NCBI RefSeq assembly: GCF_010389155.1 | Contig: NC_057768.1 | Location: 2,912,501 to 2,976,500 of the forward strand | Length of the DNA: 64,000 nt | Origin: Erigeron canadensis | Taxonomy: Eukaryota > Streptophyta > Magnoliopsida > Asterales > Asteraceae | Direction: 5' to 3' | Translations under genes and position numbers: made by a program | In this document: in pieces, positions 11,525-22,610 of the stretch | How positions within the stretch are numbered: the first letter of the stretch is position 1 | Layout: every line of letters starts with the position of its first letter | The notes under the pieces: generated by a model | Seen by the model: only the letters and a program-made list of their open reading frames with translations | What the model was told of the DNA's origin: nothing | Databases searched by the model: none

Positions 11525-12100
11525 TCCACTACTTACCGTCGCTGCCACCAACCACCAATCGCCGCCACCGCCACCAATCGCCACCACCACCACCGTCACT
11601 ATTCTTGCGTGCCACCACCATCCATCACCGCCACTACCATCGCCGCCATCACCGCCACTACCGTCGCCGCCATCACCGCCTCTACTACCACTCGCCACCA
11701 CCACCCTTCACTGCCACCACCGCCGCGATTACATTACCGCCACCGCCACCACCTATATCACCGCCGCAACGTGCGGATACCTTTCTCTCGATATATTATA
11801 AAGTAAATATGGTTTCAACTTTCAACAATGTACTATATTATAAAGCAAATATGGTTGCAACTTTCAATATTCAACTTCAACAATGTACTATATTATAAAA
11901 CAAATATGGTTTCAACTTTAAACATTCAACTTTCAACAATGTATACATGTTTATAGATGATGTATAATATATCTAAACTTCATTTACACTACTCGCCGCC
12001 GCCACCACCACTACCACCACTCGTCACCGTCACCACCGTTGCCGCCATTACATCGTCACTATCGCTGCCATCTCCACTATCGTATGTCACCGCCGCATCA
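11525..12100. repeat. Cryptic CCN-triplet tracts around a three-copy AT-rich tandem repeat
   Basis: Two tracts of imperfect CCA/CCG/CAC triplets (about 11525-11775 and 11990-12100) stand out against the AT-rich surroundings. Between them, at about 11790-11942, a unit reading TATATTATAAARYAAATATGG then TTCAACTTTCAA and CAATGTAC recurs three times, with unit lengths of roughly 43-56 bp. His/Pro-rich or Gly-rich frames across the triplets are products of composition. No gene is supported. Confidence 0.7.
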
Positions 12101-12204
12101 CACAGTATATATTGAAATGAACAACAATATAAATTTAAATAAACTAGAAACGTAGTGTTTCTTGAATCGAGTGGTTTTAAAATTCACACTTACATATGTA
12201 ATGT

Positions 12205-12743
12205 CACTACAACATATTAGTTAATTCTACACACTTTATTCTACACATTTTTGAAAAGTGCAAAAATTTTTGTTGAATCGTTTGCACTTAATGTTTACAA
12301 ATAGTATACATTATAAAGTGTGAAAAAAATTACAAGCTTCGCATTTAAAAGTGTGAAGAAAAAATGTTCATACTAATAAGTGTGTACAAATTTTATACTT
12401 TATGCACTTATAAGTGTGAAGATGATTTCTACGCGAGTAATTTCTACGCAATTGCGTAAAGATATTAGATAACCCGTGAAGAAATAATTTTTCAGTACGT
12501 AGAAATCATCTGCGAAGAAAATGATTTATACATTTAAAAGTGTGTACAAATCTAATATTTTACACACTTATTAATGTGTAAACATTTTCTTCACATTTTT
12601 AATTATGAAAATTGTAACTTTTTTCACGCTTTTTAATGTAGACTATTTGTACACATTTTTAAGTGGGAACAACTTGATATAATTTTACGCATTTTAAAGA
12701 GTACATAGAAAAAGTGCTTACAATTAACAAATTTGTTGTAGTT
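12205..12743. mobile_element. CACTA-like foldback element (539 bp)
   Basis: The left end is CACTACAACATATTAGTTAA and the inverted right end is AACTACAACAAATTTGTTAA, the terminal motif family of CACTA (En/Spm) transposons with one end base mutated. Inverted homology continues inward (AAAGTGTGAAG, TAAGTGTGTACAAAT, GATGATTTCTACG) to a centre near 12465, so the whole element can fold. The expected 3-bp duplication is imperfect (TGT / TGG). Non-coding. Confidence 0.68.
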
Positions 12744-13177
12744 TGGACTCTTGTTTAATGTCAACGGTTGAATCCTTTTCAACTAGTTGATTTTTTAATT
12801 AATAAATTGTTGTTAAAAAAATTGTAATGCTCTGTTAAAAACGAGTAACTTGCTATTTACTTAGACTCGTCTTGATTTTAACCTAAAATAATCGTATAGT
12901 TCAAAGTTCAAACACATAAATATTCTTTGTAATAAATTTGTATCTAATTAAGCTCATTATTAATTGTATTGTACATACTAAACTCATACAATGATGGTGC
13001 ATGTATAGAATGTCTGATCGAATTGTTAAGACTGAAGGTAGTTTTCTGAAATTCAATATGCCTATGCATATATTCGTTATGATTATATACGTAGTACCAA
13101 GACCAATTTATATAAATTTGGACCACCATGTTTTAATGAGGGTCACCATTGATATTGATATTGATATTATGTGCCTA

Positions 13178-13231
13178 ATTATTATGTACATGTGAAACAG
13201 AGGTATAATTATGTACATGTGAAACAGAGGT
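13178..13231 (+). repeat. 27-bp tandem duplication
   Basis: The unit ATNATTATGTACATGTGAAA plus CAGAGGT occurs at 13178-13204 and again immediately at 13205-13231 with one mismatch. It is preceded by a short GATATT repeat near 13150. Confidence 0.85.
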
Positions 13232-13389
13232 CTAACAAATTAATTAATGATTGAACAAAAACACTTCGTACCCTATTTATTAATCAGTTTATCGCATCAC
13301 GATTGTCAGGTAGATTCAAGAGAGCTTAATAATTTCTAGATAACATAACCGAACCTCAAAATGCAAAAAAAAAATTTAAAAAGATGTGG

Positions 13390-13674
13390 ATTATTTGCTC
13401 GCAACAAGGAATTTAACTTACGTTGTCTTAACTGGGTCCACGCAGTCCACGCTAGAGAGCCACTCACCCTCAATACCTATTAAGAGGAGAAATTCTCAAC
13501 TAAACCGTCTGAAGGCACGACATTTAGTTGGGATAAAACCTTGTCCCCTCTGCAGGATTCAAACCTGCTTCATTAGAGAACTTCATTGTAAATTTACTCA
13601 AATGTCCTTCTCATTTCTCAAACTCGAAACATCCGGCATATAAATCTAGTGCTCAACCATTGAGCTATAATGAC
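13390..13674 (-). mobile_element. tRNA-derived SINE, old copy
   Basis: Read on the minus strand, the head begins GTCATTATAGCTCAATGGTT, an A-box, with GTTTCGAGTTTGAG about 50 bp later as the B-box, at tRNA-like spacing. A second B-box-like GGTTTGAATCC lies further in. The body shares GGTTTTAYC and GTCGTGCCTT with the SINE at 23621, and GAGNNNGCTCT and CAGTTAAGA with the copy at 23960. No clean target duplication is visible, so the ends are approximate. Confidence 0.6.
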
Positions 13675-14583
13675 AATACTTCCAAAATACGATTATTGAG
13701 TTTTCTACCAACAACATTTTTCACAAACATCTAGATAACAATATGTGAACTTCTATTAGCACGTTCCCGAACAATGAGGGCAGCAATGGCGGTTTGGTGA
13801 TGACGGCGACTGATGGTGATGGCGGCAACTATTGGTGATAGTTTTGGTATCGATTAGTGTAGGTTGATGTAATTATAACTGATATAAAGGCGACAGTGTA
13901 GATATTTTAAATTATAAGTGTTTATGATGTAAATTAGTTACATAAAAGTTTTGTTCATTGAAAGCAAAATGAGTAATTTTTTTCTATGAATCTTTCAAAG
14001 AAATAGGTTCATTATGACAATTGAGTCATTTTTATGTCTTATTTTTTGAAAAGGGTTAATCGTTGGATTATACTTTCTCTTTATACATGGTTGTTCCTCA
14101 AATTCATTAGTAATTTAACCAACTCATTATAGGTAAACCCACTAAAATCAATATCAGTAACAACATTAGTGATACTAGTATGATACCTAAAAGAGCAGTA
14201 GATGAAAAGGCCATCTCGATATACATTAACAGTTAACAATGACATTTTGATTTAATTTCTGTTAATATAAAAAAGAAATTAAAGACAAAAAAAGAAAAAA
14301 AGAAATCAGGGCTTGAAAATTAGGGATACAAGCCTGTTTTGTTTTTCCTAATTATTGAAAAGTCTTATCTAATTCAAAATAATTGCTATTTCTAGGGTTA
14401 AATTACATTAGGATTGAGTTTATTGGGAGGGAATTGCTTGTTGAGGGGTATTCATCAAGGGGGTTATTGGGGTTTTGGGAGGGAATTAGGATCTAGTTTG
14501 GTGAGATTATTGGGAGGGAATTATTATATGGATATTACATGTATAAGAAGATCATTACTTAATAATTTAATCAAAAAGAAAAT
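13675..14583. other. Intergenic with small simple repeats
   Basis: No gene seen. A GGC/GGT-rich patch near 13785-13850 resembles the complement of the triplet tracts at 11.5-12.1 kb. The word GGGAGGGAATT occurs three times between 14419 and 14522. Confidence 0.5.
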
Positions 14584-15651
14584 ACGTTTGTAACATTTGT
14601 GAATTTTGACTTGTAATTAACGTGAACAAACGTTATTAGTTTATTGACTCGTTGACTCGAACATGCTAATGACTAACTAAACTAAATAGTTGAAATAAAC
14701 ATAATTTATTTATTAACTTATTATATGCTAGTCGAGATCATGTGGGCCGTTTTAATTGATTCAATTACGTAACGTGACGTTTAATTTAGTTGGAAATGCA
14801 AGAATATCTTTTGCAACCACCCTCTCACTAAATCTTCTTCTTCATTTAATGTGATTCAAGTAAATTAGTTTAAGATTCATTATCATCATCATTACTACAT
14901 TATATCAAAAATTTGAAGGTCAAAGTGCAAGAAATCTTGTGATATAGCTTAATTTCAGATTTTAAGCTTCGATGGAGTTTTGGTAAGTCAAATTCATCTC
15001 AATAATATCATTTTATGTTACAATCAGGTTTTTAATCATATACAATCATTCTTGGGTCAAAAATCAAGTCAAAACCCTTTTTGGTCAAATTTTGGGTTTT
15101 ATGTGAACAAAATGAGCCGAAAATCGGAATTTGGGTTTGATAGGGGTTATGGATCAAATTCTTGAATGGGTTATGTTTTTAATCATAATATTAAACTAAT
15201 ATAAGCAAATCTTCGATGAATTTCGGGTTAAAATCCACTAAAATCGAAATTAGGGTTTCAAGAACATGGAATTAAGTCAGAACTAGTTTTTGAGATTTAA
15301 TGTTGATTAAAGACCGACTGTGAAAAGGATTTGGATTGTTAATGCCTATTTAAGTTATCATTACACAAAAATGTATTTGAGTCTTCACAAAAGTCGAATT
15401 TCATTCAAAAATTAGGGTTTGAAGCTTGTAGGTCGACTTTGACTTTTTAATCAACTGTTTTTACCCAAATTGTTACCCAGATTTTTCCTTGCTTTCTGCT
15501 CAACCGTTTGCTATGCCAAGGAGAGGCGTCTCTTACGCCAAACCAAAGGCTACCACCGTCCATTACGCCGCCATGGACCGTCTACTACGGTGGCACGGAT
15601 TGTGAGATTTCCATATTGCTAGTCTTGAGTCCAATTTCGTTTCAAGGAGCC

Positions 15652-15802
15652 CCATATGCATATTTTCATCCATATATGCATATTTTCAGCTTTATACGCA
15701 TATTTGCATTCTCATATGCATATTTCATCCTTATATGCATATTTTAGTTTTATATGTAAATCTCAGAAAACTCATATGCAAATTTCAATGTCATATGCAA
15801 AA
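15652..15802 (+). repeat. Minisatellite of ATATGCATAT palindromes
   Basis: Within the outermost LTR, about eight units spaced 20-22 bp apart each carry ATATGCATAT or a near variant (ATACGCATAT, CATATGCAAAT), separated by T/C-rich spacers such as TTTTCATC. The core is self-complementary. It occupies a place comparable to the palindrome clusters in the other LTRs. Confidence 0.75.
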
Positions 15803-17266
15803 TCATCGTTCTTGGTCAGGGAAGCTTTTAAAGTGATTGTTGGGTTATGACATGACTTAAACTAGCTAGGCCTCATCGCTTGGGGTATTTTGTGTTGATT
15901 CGATACTTGTGAAGTAGGTTATGATCTTTGTTGAGCTTTGGGACTCATTTATCACCTTCGGAAGTGGTAATACTTGTGTGATCGCATCAAGTGAGTTTCG
16001 TAGCCCCTACGTTTACTTTATTTGGGGTGGAAAGTGTACTCGTCGTTTAAACGTTTTTCAGTTGATACACTTTGTTATGATATGAAACGAGACATTACTA
16101 TGTAGGGCGTGACGACGGATAGACGAATCCACACCCGACATGATCATACTTGGGATAAGGGTTGTTTAGCCCATATTATAACGTTATTATATATTGACAA
16201 TTATTGAGACGTTGACGTTTATTGTATTGAGTTTGACGTGATTAGATATTCTAATCCTCACTTTCGATAATGGTTGATATCCCGACACTTGATTTTCATT
16301 ACTTAAACCTACGAACTCACCAACTTTAGTACACTTTTTGTTTTAGTACACTTTTCAGGTGAATAGGTTAATCAAAGACGTATTAGATGATTGATTGCTT
16401 GATTATGCTAGGATTACACTTAGACTTGGACTTTTTGGATCTGTGATTCACAGTTTCTGTTTATGGGTTATTGTAACATCCCAAACTTTTATGATTGACT
16501 TTTGACTTGTCCGTTAGTCAACGTTAGGTTACGTCAAGTTATGTGCCTTAAATGGATTACGTGATTAAATGCTTATGTATTTAATATATGAAATGTAAGA
16601 TTAATGTGTTAATGTGCAATATGATAAAGTGATGAAAAGAATGATAAATTATGATAAATAAAGTCACAAAGTGTTTCCGATAGAAGTTAAGAGTCGTTAA
16701 GTATTTCTGTATGCGTTAAACGAGCAATTAGGTCACGAAACGAGCTATAAGAAAGTACAAGGGCCTAAATGTTAAATCTTGAAACATGCTCTAGCTGATA
16801 GGGGACTTAAGTCACGTCCCATATGTCCTAAAATCAGATCCAAAACTTATGAGAAAGTTCACACACAAACCCTAGAGCATCTCCTCAAGTTCTATGCGAT
16901 TCGAAAGCAATTTGATGGAGATTTCTTCTAGTTTTTGATCCATTAATCATCCCTACAGGTAATTCATCATTGTAAGATCATAGGGTACTGGTCTTTAATA
17001 GTTTTATCCACCCATCTCTGGTTGTGAGGGTTGGGTATGGTTTAATTGCAAAACGTTTATTGATTTCATGCCATTCGGGTAATCAAATAAGTGATATATG
17101 TTTGTAAAGGAACTAGGAATCAATTGATGGTTTGAATTCATTAATTGTGTCTTAAAAGAGGTCAAATTGATGTCTCCAAGTCAGGGTTAGGGTTTGAGAT
17201 GTTTAAAAATCAAAGTTGCTAATCGAGCCCCGTTGCTGATTGATCTGGGTATTTCTAATCAAGTTT

Positions 17267-17297
17267 ATGCGGCGCATGAAAGATCCATGTGGCGCAT
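17267..17297 (+). repeat. Pair of ATGYGGCGCAT palindromes
   Basis: ATGCGGCGCAT (17267-17277) and ATGTGGCGCAT (17287-17297) lie 9 bp apart. Each is a palindrome around a central base; the second has one mismatch. They match in form, though not in sequence, the palindromes of the other LTRs in this window. Confidence 0.7.
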
Positions 17298-17629
17298 ATT
17301 TAGGTCTGGCAGTCGTATAGGCTTGTTTTCACGCTCGTTTGACCCATAGACCTTAAGTATAAGTTACCTAGATGTTTAGGGAACTTAGAGAGGTTCTTTT
17401 GAGCCCTGTTTATGTTTCCTATTGGTTATATGTTCGCTCTAGGTTGTCAAAAACACGAACAAGACACATTAACTTTGCATATTGCTTGTGGTGCTCGTCA
17501 CGAGGTAAGATAACATCTTTTATCACATGAGGGACAACAAAACATAGTTTTCATAAGTTAACTTCCCCCAAATGAATGTTTGTGTGTTTATATGTATTCG
17601 GGGATGATTGGGAGGTTACTATGGGATTG

Positions 17630-18075
17630 ATTATGATTACCATTGATGATGAATGGTAATCTTATGCATGCTATGATGATATGAAATTATGATAATGAAA
17701 TGATATGACGATATGTTGCTACCATGTCAAGATTAAATGATGCTAATATGACATGATGATATGATGTTATTATGATATAACGACATGATGTCATGATTGA
17801 TACGTTGATACGGATTTACTATGATATGATGATGTGATGTTAATATGTGATGATGATATGTTGATGTATTTATGTCTTATGATTGTTTGCATGGCTTGAA
17901 CACCTAGTCACTAGACTTCCATAGGTTTGCCATGACACGTGCACGATTAAGGGCCCTAAAGTAAAGAAAGATGTATGTGATTGGTTTAGATGAAAGTGTA
18001 GCCTAAACTAATATAAAGTAAACAAAGATACACGTGATTAGTTTAGGTGAAAGTGTAGCCTAAGTTAATATAATA
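17630..18075 (+). repeat. ATGATAT-rich cryptic repeats and a tandem duplication
   Basis: From about 17630 to 17890 the sequence is a patchwork of ATGATATGATG-like words. At about 17979-18075 a unit of roughly 48 bp is repeated in tandem, both copies containing GAAAGTGTAGCCTAA. All of it is internal to the middle LTR. Confidence 0.65.
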
Positions 18076-18694
18076 AAGAAGTTTCGAGCATAAGTAAAGT
18101 TGTGTTAAGCGTAACCCATGCTAGTTCTTCGAAGCTAGTGAGTACGTGGTCATGTGGTGTGGGAATCTAGATACCTTCCCGTGGCATAGTTATGTTTGAG
18201 TGTATCCTGGTGGAGTAACTTGTAACACTTCAACAAGGTGGAATCATGGGATATCACAAGAACAACACATCATGACATGGAAATTAAGTAGAGACTTTAC
18301 TATATGCAAATAAGGATCGGGCAATCCATACATTTAGTTCAAATACGAGTATAAAGTCAACAAAAGGATCACAAGATGCATAAGGAGCACATAACCATCA
18401 AATGTTACAAAATAACAATCCAAAATGATGGCCAATAATCCTAAGCATAACCCTTCAAGGGAATCAATGAATCACGGATCCAATAGTCAAGCCCAAATCC
18501 TAGCAAGTCATGCAATCATCCATTACGTCCTTGATTAATTTGATTACCTGAAAAGTGTACTAAAACGGGTCAACATAAAGTTGGTGAGTTCGTAGGTTTA
18601 AACGTTAAAATCATAGTGTCGGGATAACAACCGTTACGTTACAACCAATCATTTGCACACAATATACACGTTTAACAATATCGTTATCAACAAC

Positions 18695-18870
18695 GTTATG
18701 CCACAAATGTGGACTTACTCGTTATGCCATCAACATGGACTTTACGTTAAGCCACTAAAGTGGACTTACTCGTTACGTTATGCCACAAATCGTGGACTTA
18801 CTCATTACGTTATGCCACAAATTGTGGACTTACTCATTACGTTATGCCACTAATCGTGGACTTACTCATT
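18695..18870. repeat. Tandem array of roughly 33-bp units, each with a CCAC...GTGG hairpin
   Basis: About six units follow the pattern GTTATGCCACAAATCGTGG then ACTTACTCATTAC. Each contains a short inverted repeat, CCAC with GTGG around a 4-5 base loop (CCACAAATGTGG, CCACTAAAGTGG, CCACAAATCGTGG). It lies inside the innermost LTR. The loop and spacers vary while the stems are mostly kept. Confidence 0.8.
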
Positions 18871-19430
18871 ATCACAATCATTAATCACAACAAGCATTCA
18901 ATAATACGTTCATGGAAAACAAGCATTTACGTTCAACAAATCATTACTAGTATCAATCATTTCAAATAATTCATCAAAACATTTAAGTAAAACGAGCACA
19001 CTTTTCACCCTAAAATATGAGAGAAAATGGGGCTACGAAACTCACCTTGATTGGATATGAAAGCTAAGTACATGTTATAGTCAAGTTATAAACATCCAAC
19101 AATTGCTTAGCGTTCCCCACCTATTAACATATACATTACAAATCACGTGTCAAACCTATCTAGGTCTTAGAAGAGCAAAATCAACTTTGGATGACAATAG
19201 AGACTCAACTCGGGTACGTCACAACTCTCAAGTGTCTTAATGGTTCAACCGAACATAAACAATGACACTTTAACATGACATTTTGGAAATGGTCATGGAT
19301 TCAGAATATAACGGTTATACCATGATAAAGTAGACTCTCTCACGATTCCAACGATGGGTCATTTGTCTAAAGCGGACTTACGGTTCAAAAGTTATTAACA
19401 TTTGAAAACTGACGCGTGTAACAGACAAAA

Positions 19431-19540
19431 CTCGCGGCACGAGGATTCAAGCTCGTGGCGCGAGTAGCACAAAACCTCGCGGCGCGAGGTATGGCACGAG
19501 AAAGTTTCTGCACAAAGGGGGACCAAACTTGCGGCACGAG
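19431..19540. repeat. Cluster of CTCGCGGCGCGAG palindromes
   Basis: Near-identical palindromes occur at 19431-19443 (CTCGCGGCACGAG), 19452-19464 (CTCGTGGCGCGAG), 19475-19489 (CCTCGCGGCGCGAGG, perfect around its centre) and 19528-19540 (CTTGCGGCACGAG). The tract is strongly GC-rich in an AT-rich LTR. It follows a block at about 19331-19400 that is shared with the Athila-like element. Confidence 0.8.
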
Positions 19541-20088
19541 CTACCGAGGTAGCGACGCGAGGTTCTGCACACCTGCAGATTTTCAAGCCAAAATACGATC
19601 CAAACTTCACCCAAACCCCATTTTTGACATCCAAATCGACTTGGGAGGTTCTACAACTCCATAACAAGCTTTAATCCGATTTTGACCCAAAACAAAACCT
19701 ACTGAAACCCTAATTGACTCAAATCCGTTTTTGACTCGAAATCAAACCAAAACTTGTAAGATTCGACTAAGGAACAAGTTTAATAACATAAAATGGAGAG
19801 ATTTAGCTAGATTTCACTTACCAAAATAACCCGGATCTTAAATTTCGAATTCTTGGAAACTTGGGAAGGATGAACACCTCAAAACCTTAGATTCTTGCAA
19901 GATGATGATTATTATTATGAGGATTTGTGTTACTTGGTTAATCTAACAAGGAAACAAGTATTTATTATGAACTTATGGTGAGAATTTGAGGTAGATAGAA
20001 GGAAGAAGGAAGTAATGAATAAGGGGAGGAGGAAATAAGAGTTTTGGTAAAGTAAAATGAATGGGTGTATGTGTGAGAGAGAGTGTGA

Positions 20089-20105
20089 GGGGGGGGGGGG
20101 GGGGG
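20089..20105 (+). repeat. Run of 17 G
   Basis: A homopolymer G tract after a GAGAGAGAGTGTGAG purine stretch, within the innermost LTR. Confidence 0.9.
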
Positions 20106-21430
20106 CTTGGGGTATCATTTTTGAGGCCCCGCTCCGCTAATTTCGACAAATAGCTAAACGTTACCCATTTAATCACTAAAACGAACCCGTAAACACAAAT
20201 AAATTCAACGTTACGTTAAAACACGACGAAACGTTCGATAATTGAATAAAATCCATGAAATCGTTTACATTTAATTATACACGTTCAAAAGTCAACCTGA
20301 GTCAAAAGTTGCGAATGTTACATAACTAACCACTACATGTGCAAAGTTCGAACGATATACTTAGTTGGATCGACATTGTCTTTTCTTAACGACGACGATG
20401 GATCACCATAAGGTCTACCCATCAAGTCGGGTGTGAGGATCCCATGTAAGGTCTTATGGCCGCCTACACACAACCCCACATCCCTAAGTATGTATTGCTT
20501 ATGTCACATAGCCTACGTCTAGGCAAAAGAAAAGAAAGTAAGGAAAGATAAGAAATAAAGAAAGTAAAGAAAGATGAAAAGTAAAGCTTTATGATGATAG
20601 ATAAATTTAGGACTACAATGAATTCCTAATGTGTTAACTTATGTATGTTGCTTTAAGGTTGATGATATGATCTTGCTAATGTATGATGTGATAGACACCA
20701 TAATAATGTGGTGATCTTAACGTGCTATGACGAATATGTGATATTAACAATATGAAATGTTTTTGTTAATATTTAATGAATTGGCAATGTTTTCATAAAT
20801 TCATATTATCTTACCTAGCTTTAAAAGCTAACACTTGCTCTTTTGAAAAACGTTGTTCCCTCAGGTTAAGTAGGTTGAGCTAATGAAACACTTAGCTTGG
20901 TGAGGCGGGTAGTTGCTATGAAGAAGACATTTAGTTTTCCCACTTAGTCATTTATGTTAGCCTTATGATGATTGGCTACTTTTAATATGACTTATGTATT
21001 GATTATGTTGGTATTTATGTTGGTGCCAAATCTGGATTAACTTATACTATTTTAATAATATGAATGTTGTAACACCACTTTTATGAATAAACTATCCGTT
21101 AAAGGTTAGTTATGTTTTAAGGATTCTGTTTTCCACATTTCTAAACGCCGTCAGGCAAAAGCTTTTTAAAATTCAGATTTTAAAATGATAGGTGTTACAG
21201 TTATGCATAGGATCATTTACCATCTTTTGCACTATCTTTTGTAAACGTTTGATGAGCGTGCTCCTTATGCATTTTTGTATGATTCCGGTACTTGTATTGT
21301 GATATGATTGAATTGTATGGATTGTCCAATCCTATTTATGCATTTAGTATTACTCTACATAATTTTCATGTCGTGCTATGTTATTTGTGTAACCCTCATG
21401 ATTCCGCCATTGTTAGGGTGTTACAATGTT

Positions 21431-22237
21431 TAACCAGCTATCACCAGTCAATTGGTCAACTTTTGGTCAACTATGTACAAATTTAAAAAGTTTGTTGGTG
21501 ATACAGATTAATATTCCAGATTAAGAGGCAACCATGTACAAAAAGAAAATTACATTAGTTATCTAGTAATTAATCCATTTTTTAAACTGTTTCTGAAAAG
21601 GGAAAGTGTATTAATTACGTAATTGGATAATGATATATAACTAATTTATATACTTGAAATAGGCCTATTTCATACATTACATGACACATATTTTTCACTA
21701 ATTTTCTTTTATTATCTGTACTTTTGATTTTGACGCTTGGCTCCTTAAGCATACAAATTAGACACATTAAATATTTTCCTAATTATACATACATATATAT
21801 ATATATAGATATAGATATGGCTACCATAACGAAGAGTTTATTTTTTAAAATTTTCTATCTTGATCATTGGAAATATATAAAAAAAATAACAATTTAATAC
21901 AAAAAGTCAAAATAAAAGTTTTATAAATGAGGTGACTTGTTAAGTTATATACAAATTCTAACAATACAATAAAACAAAAAAGCATATACATTCTTGCACA
22001 TAATTAACCCCGTCAAAACAAAAAGGGTGGCATGCATTTTTTTCACTAATAAAATATTTATTATGAAACGCTTATATATATATATATATATATATATATC
22101 CACACAACCCATACATGCTAAATGCTAATCTATTATACAAAGCACAGAGATATTAATTATCATTATTAGGTTAGAAAAAAACAAAGTTAATGATAGTTAT
22201 GTAATTAGTCCTCATTATAATATTTATTGTTTTGCAC
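21431..22237. other. Intergenic, AT-rich
   Basis: No gene seen. It contains (AT)n microsatellites near 21793 and 22075-22100. Confidence 0.5.
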
Positions 22238-22610
22238 TATAAAAACACATTTAAAAAAAAAATAAGATTGAAGAATTTTTCAACCAAGAAAATGAAGAAT
22301 ATAATGTGTTTTTATGTTCACATTTTGCATATTATTTATTGTATTATATAATTATAAAGACATTATTCATGCATTTTTTATAGGCATTCAAAAATGATCT
22401 GAGTACGAAAAATGAAGAGATCTTAAACGCGAACAACAACTTTTTAAAGAATGACGATTCTAAACAAGAAAGCGAGAGTTCATTGTGAAGAAAGAGAAAG
22501 CATGAAGCAAACCTCAAATCAAATGAAATCGCATGAGATTATCAATGTTAAGGATTTAGGCAATGAAAAGAATAATATGTAAATTTCTTTTCTTAAAATT
22601 TTCTTTCTAG

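Larger units (their letters stand above)
18221..20322 (-). mobile_element. Innermost solo LTR (2102 bp)
   Basis: On the minus strand it starts TGTAACATTCGCAAC and ends TTGAAGTGTTACA. It is flanked by a perfect 5-bp duplication TAACT (18216-18220 and 20323-20327). Its minus-strand sequence aligns over long stretches with the outermost LTR (shared CCTACGAACTCACCAACTTTA, cut short here, and GGGTTATGC), so both belong to one family in opposite orientation. It contains the 18695 tandem array, the 19431 palindromes and a 17-base G run. No coding capacity. Confidence 0.82.
16472..21199 (+). mobile_element. Middle solo LTR, itself interrupted (2621 bp net)
   Basis: It starts TGTAACATCCCAAAC and ends GATAGGTGTTACA, flanked by a perfect 5-bp duplication GTTAT (16467-16471 and 21200-21204). 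Positions 18221-20327 are a further insertion. Its ends resemble those of the other two LTRs but most of the body differs, so it is a related but distinct family. It contains ATGATAT-rich cryptic repeats, a tandem duplication near 17979, and two ATGYGGCGCAT palindromes. No coding capacity is seen. Confidence 0.8.
14589..21425 (+). mobile_element. Outermost solo LTR, split by a nested insertion (2104 bp net)
   Basis: It starts TGTAACATTTGTGAA at 14589 and ends TTAGGGTGTTACA at 21425, with flanks ACGTT (14584-14588) and ATGTT (21426-21430), a 5-bp duplication with one transition. Positions 16472-21204 are a later insertion. Removing it restores GGGTTATGCATAGGATC, which aligns with GGGTTATGCTTAGGATT in the innermost LTR, an internal empty-site proof. 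Net length 2104 bp is almost that of the innermost copy (2102 bp). There is no coding capacity and no second LTR, so solo LTR is the simplest reading. The TGTAACA...TGTTACA ends suggest a Ty3/Gypsy family. Confidence 0.8.

Noticed and set aside
11519..11898. Overlapping Gly/Trp-rich and His/Pro-rich frames on both strands
   Set aside because: They are generated by the imperfect CCA/CCG triplet tract; no start context, splice sites or family motif.
13390..13674. Possible tRNA gene (A-box and B-box seen)
   Set aside because: No cloverleaf closes, and the body matches other SINE copies. Treated as a SINE head.
15652..15802. Regularly spaced palindromic units that resemble a CRISPR array
   Set aside because: Plant nuclear DNA, spacers are near-identical short T/C-rich pieces, and no cas genes. 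It is a minisatellite inside an LTR.
18695..18870. Repeat-spacer-like array
   Set aside because: Units are tandem without unique spacers and lie within a solo LTR.
19395..19667. 90-codon minus-strand frame with its plus-strand counterpart
   Set aside because: Both run through the CTCGCGGCGCGAG palindromes, whose GC-rich symmetry removes stops on both strands; inside a solo LTR.
22290..22580. Upstream exons for the possible gene at 22.6-23.25 kb
   Set aside because: Open stretches exist in two frames but none joins the later exons in phase with a GT donor; left out of the model.
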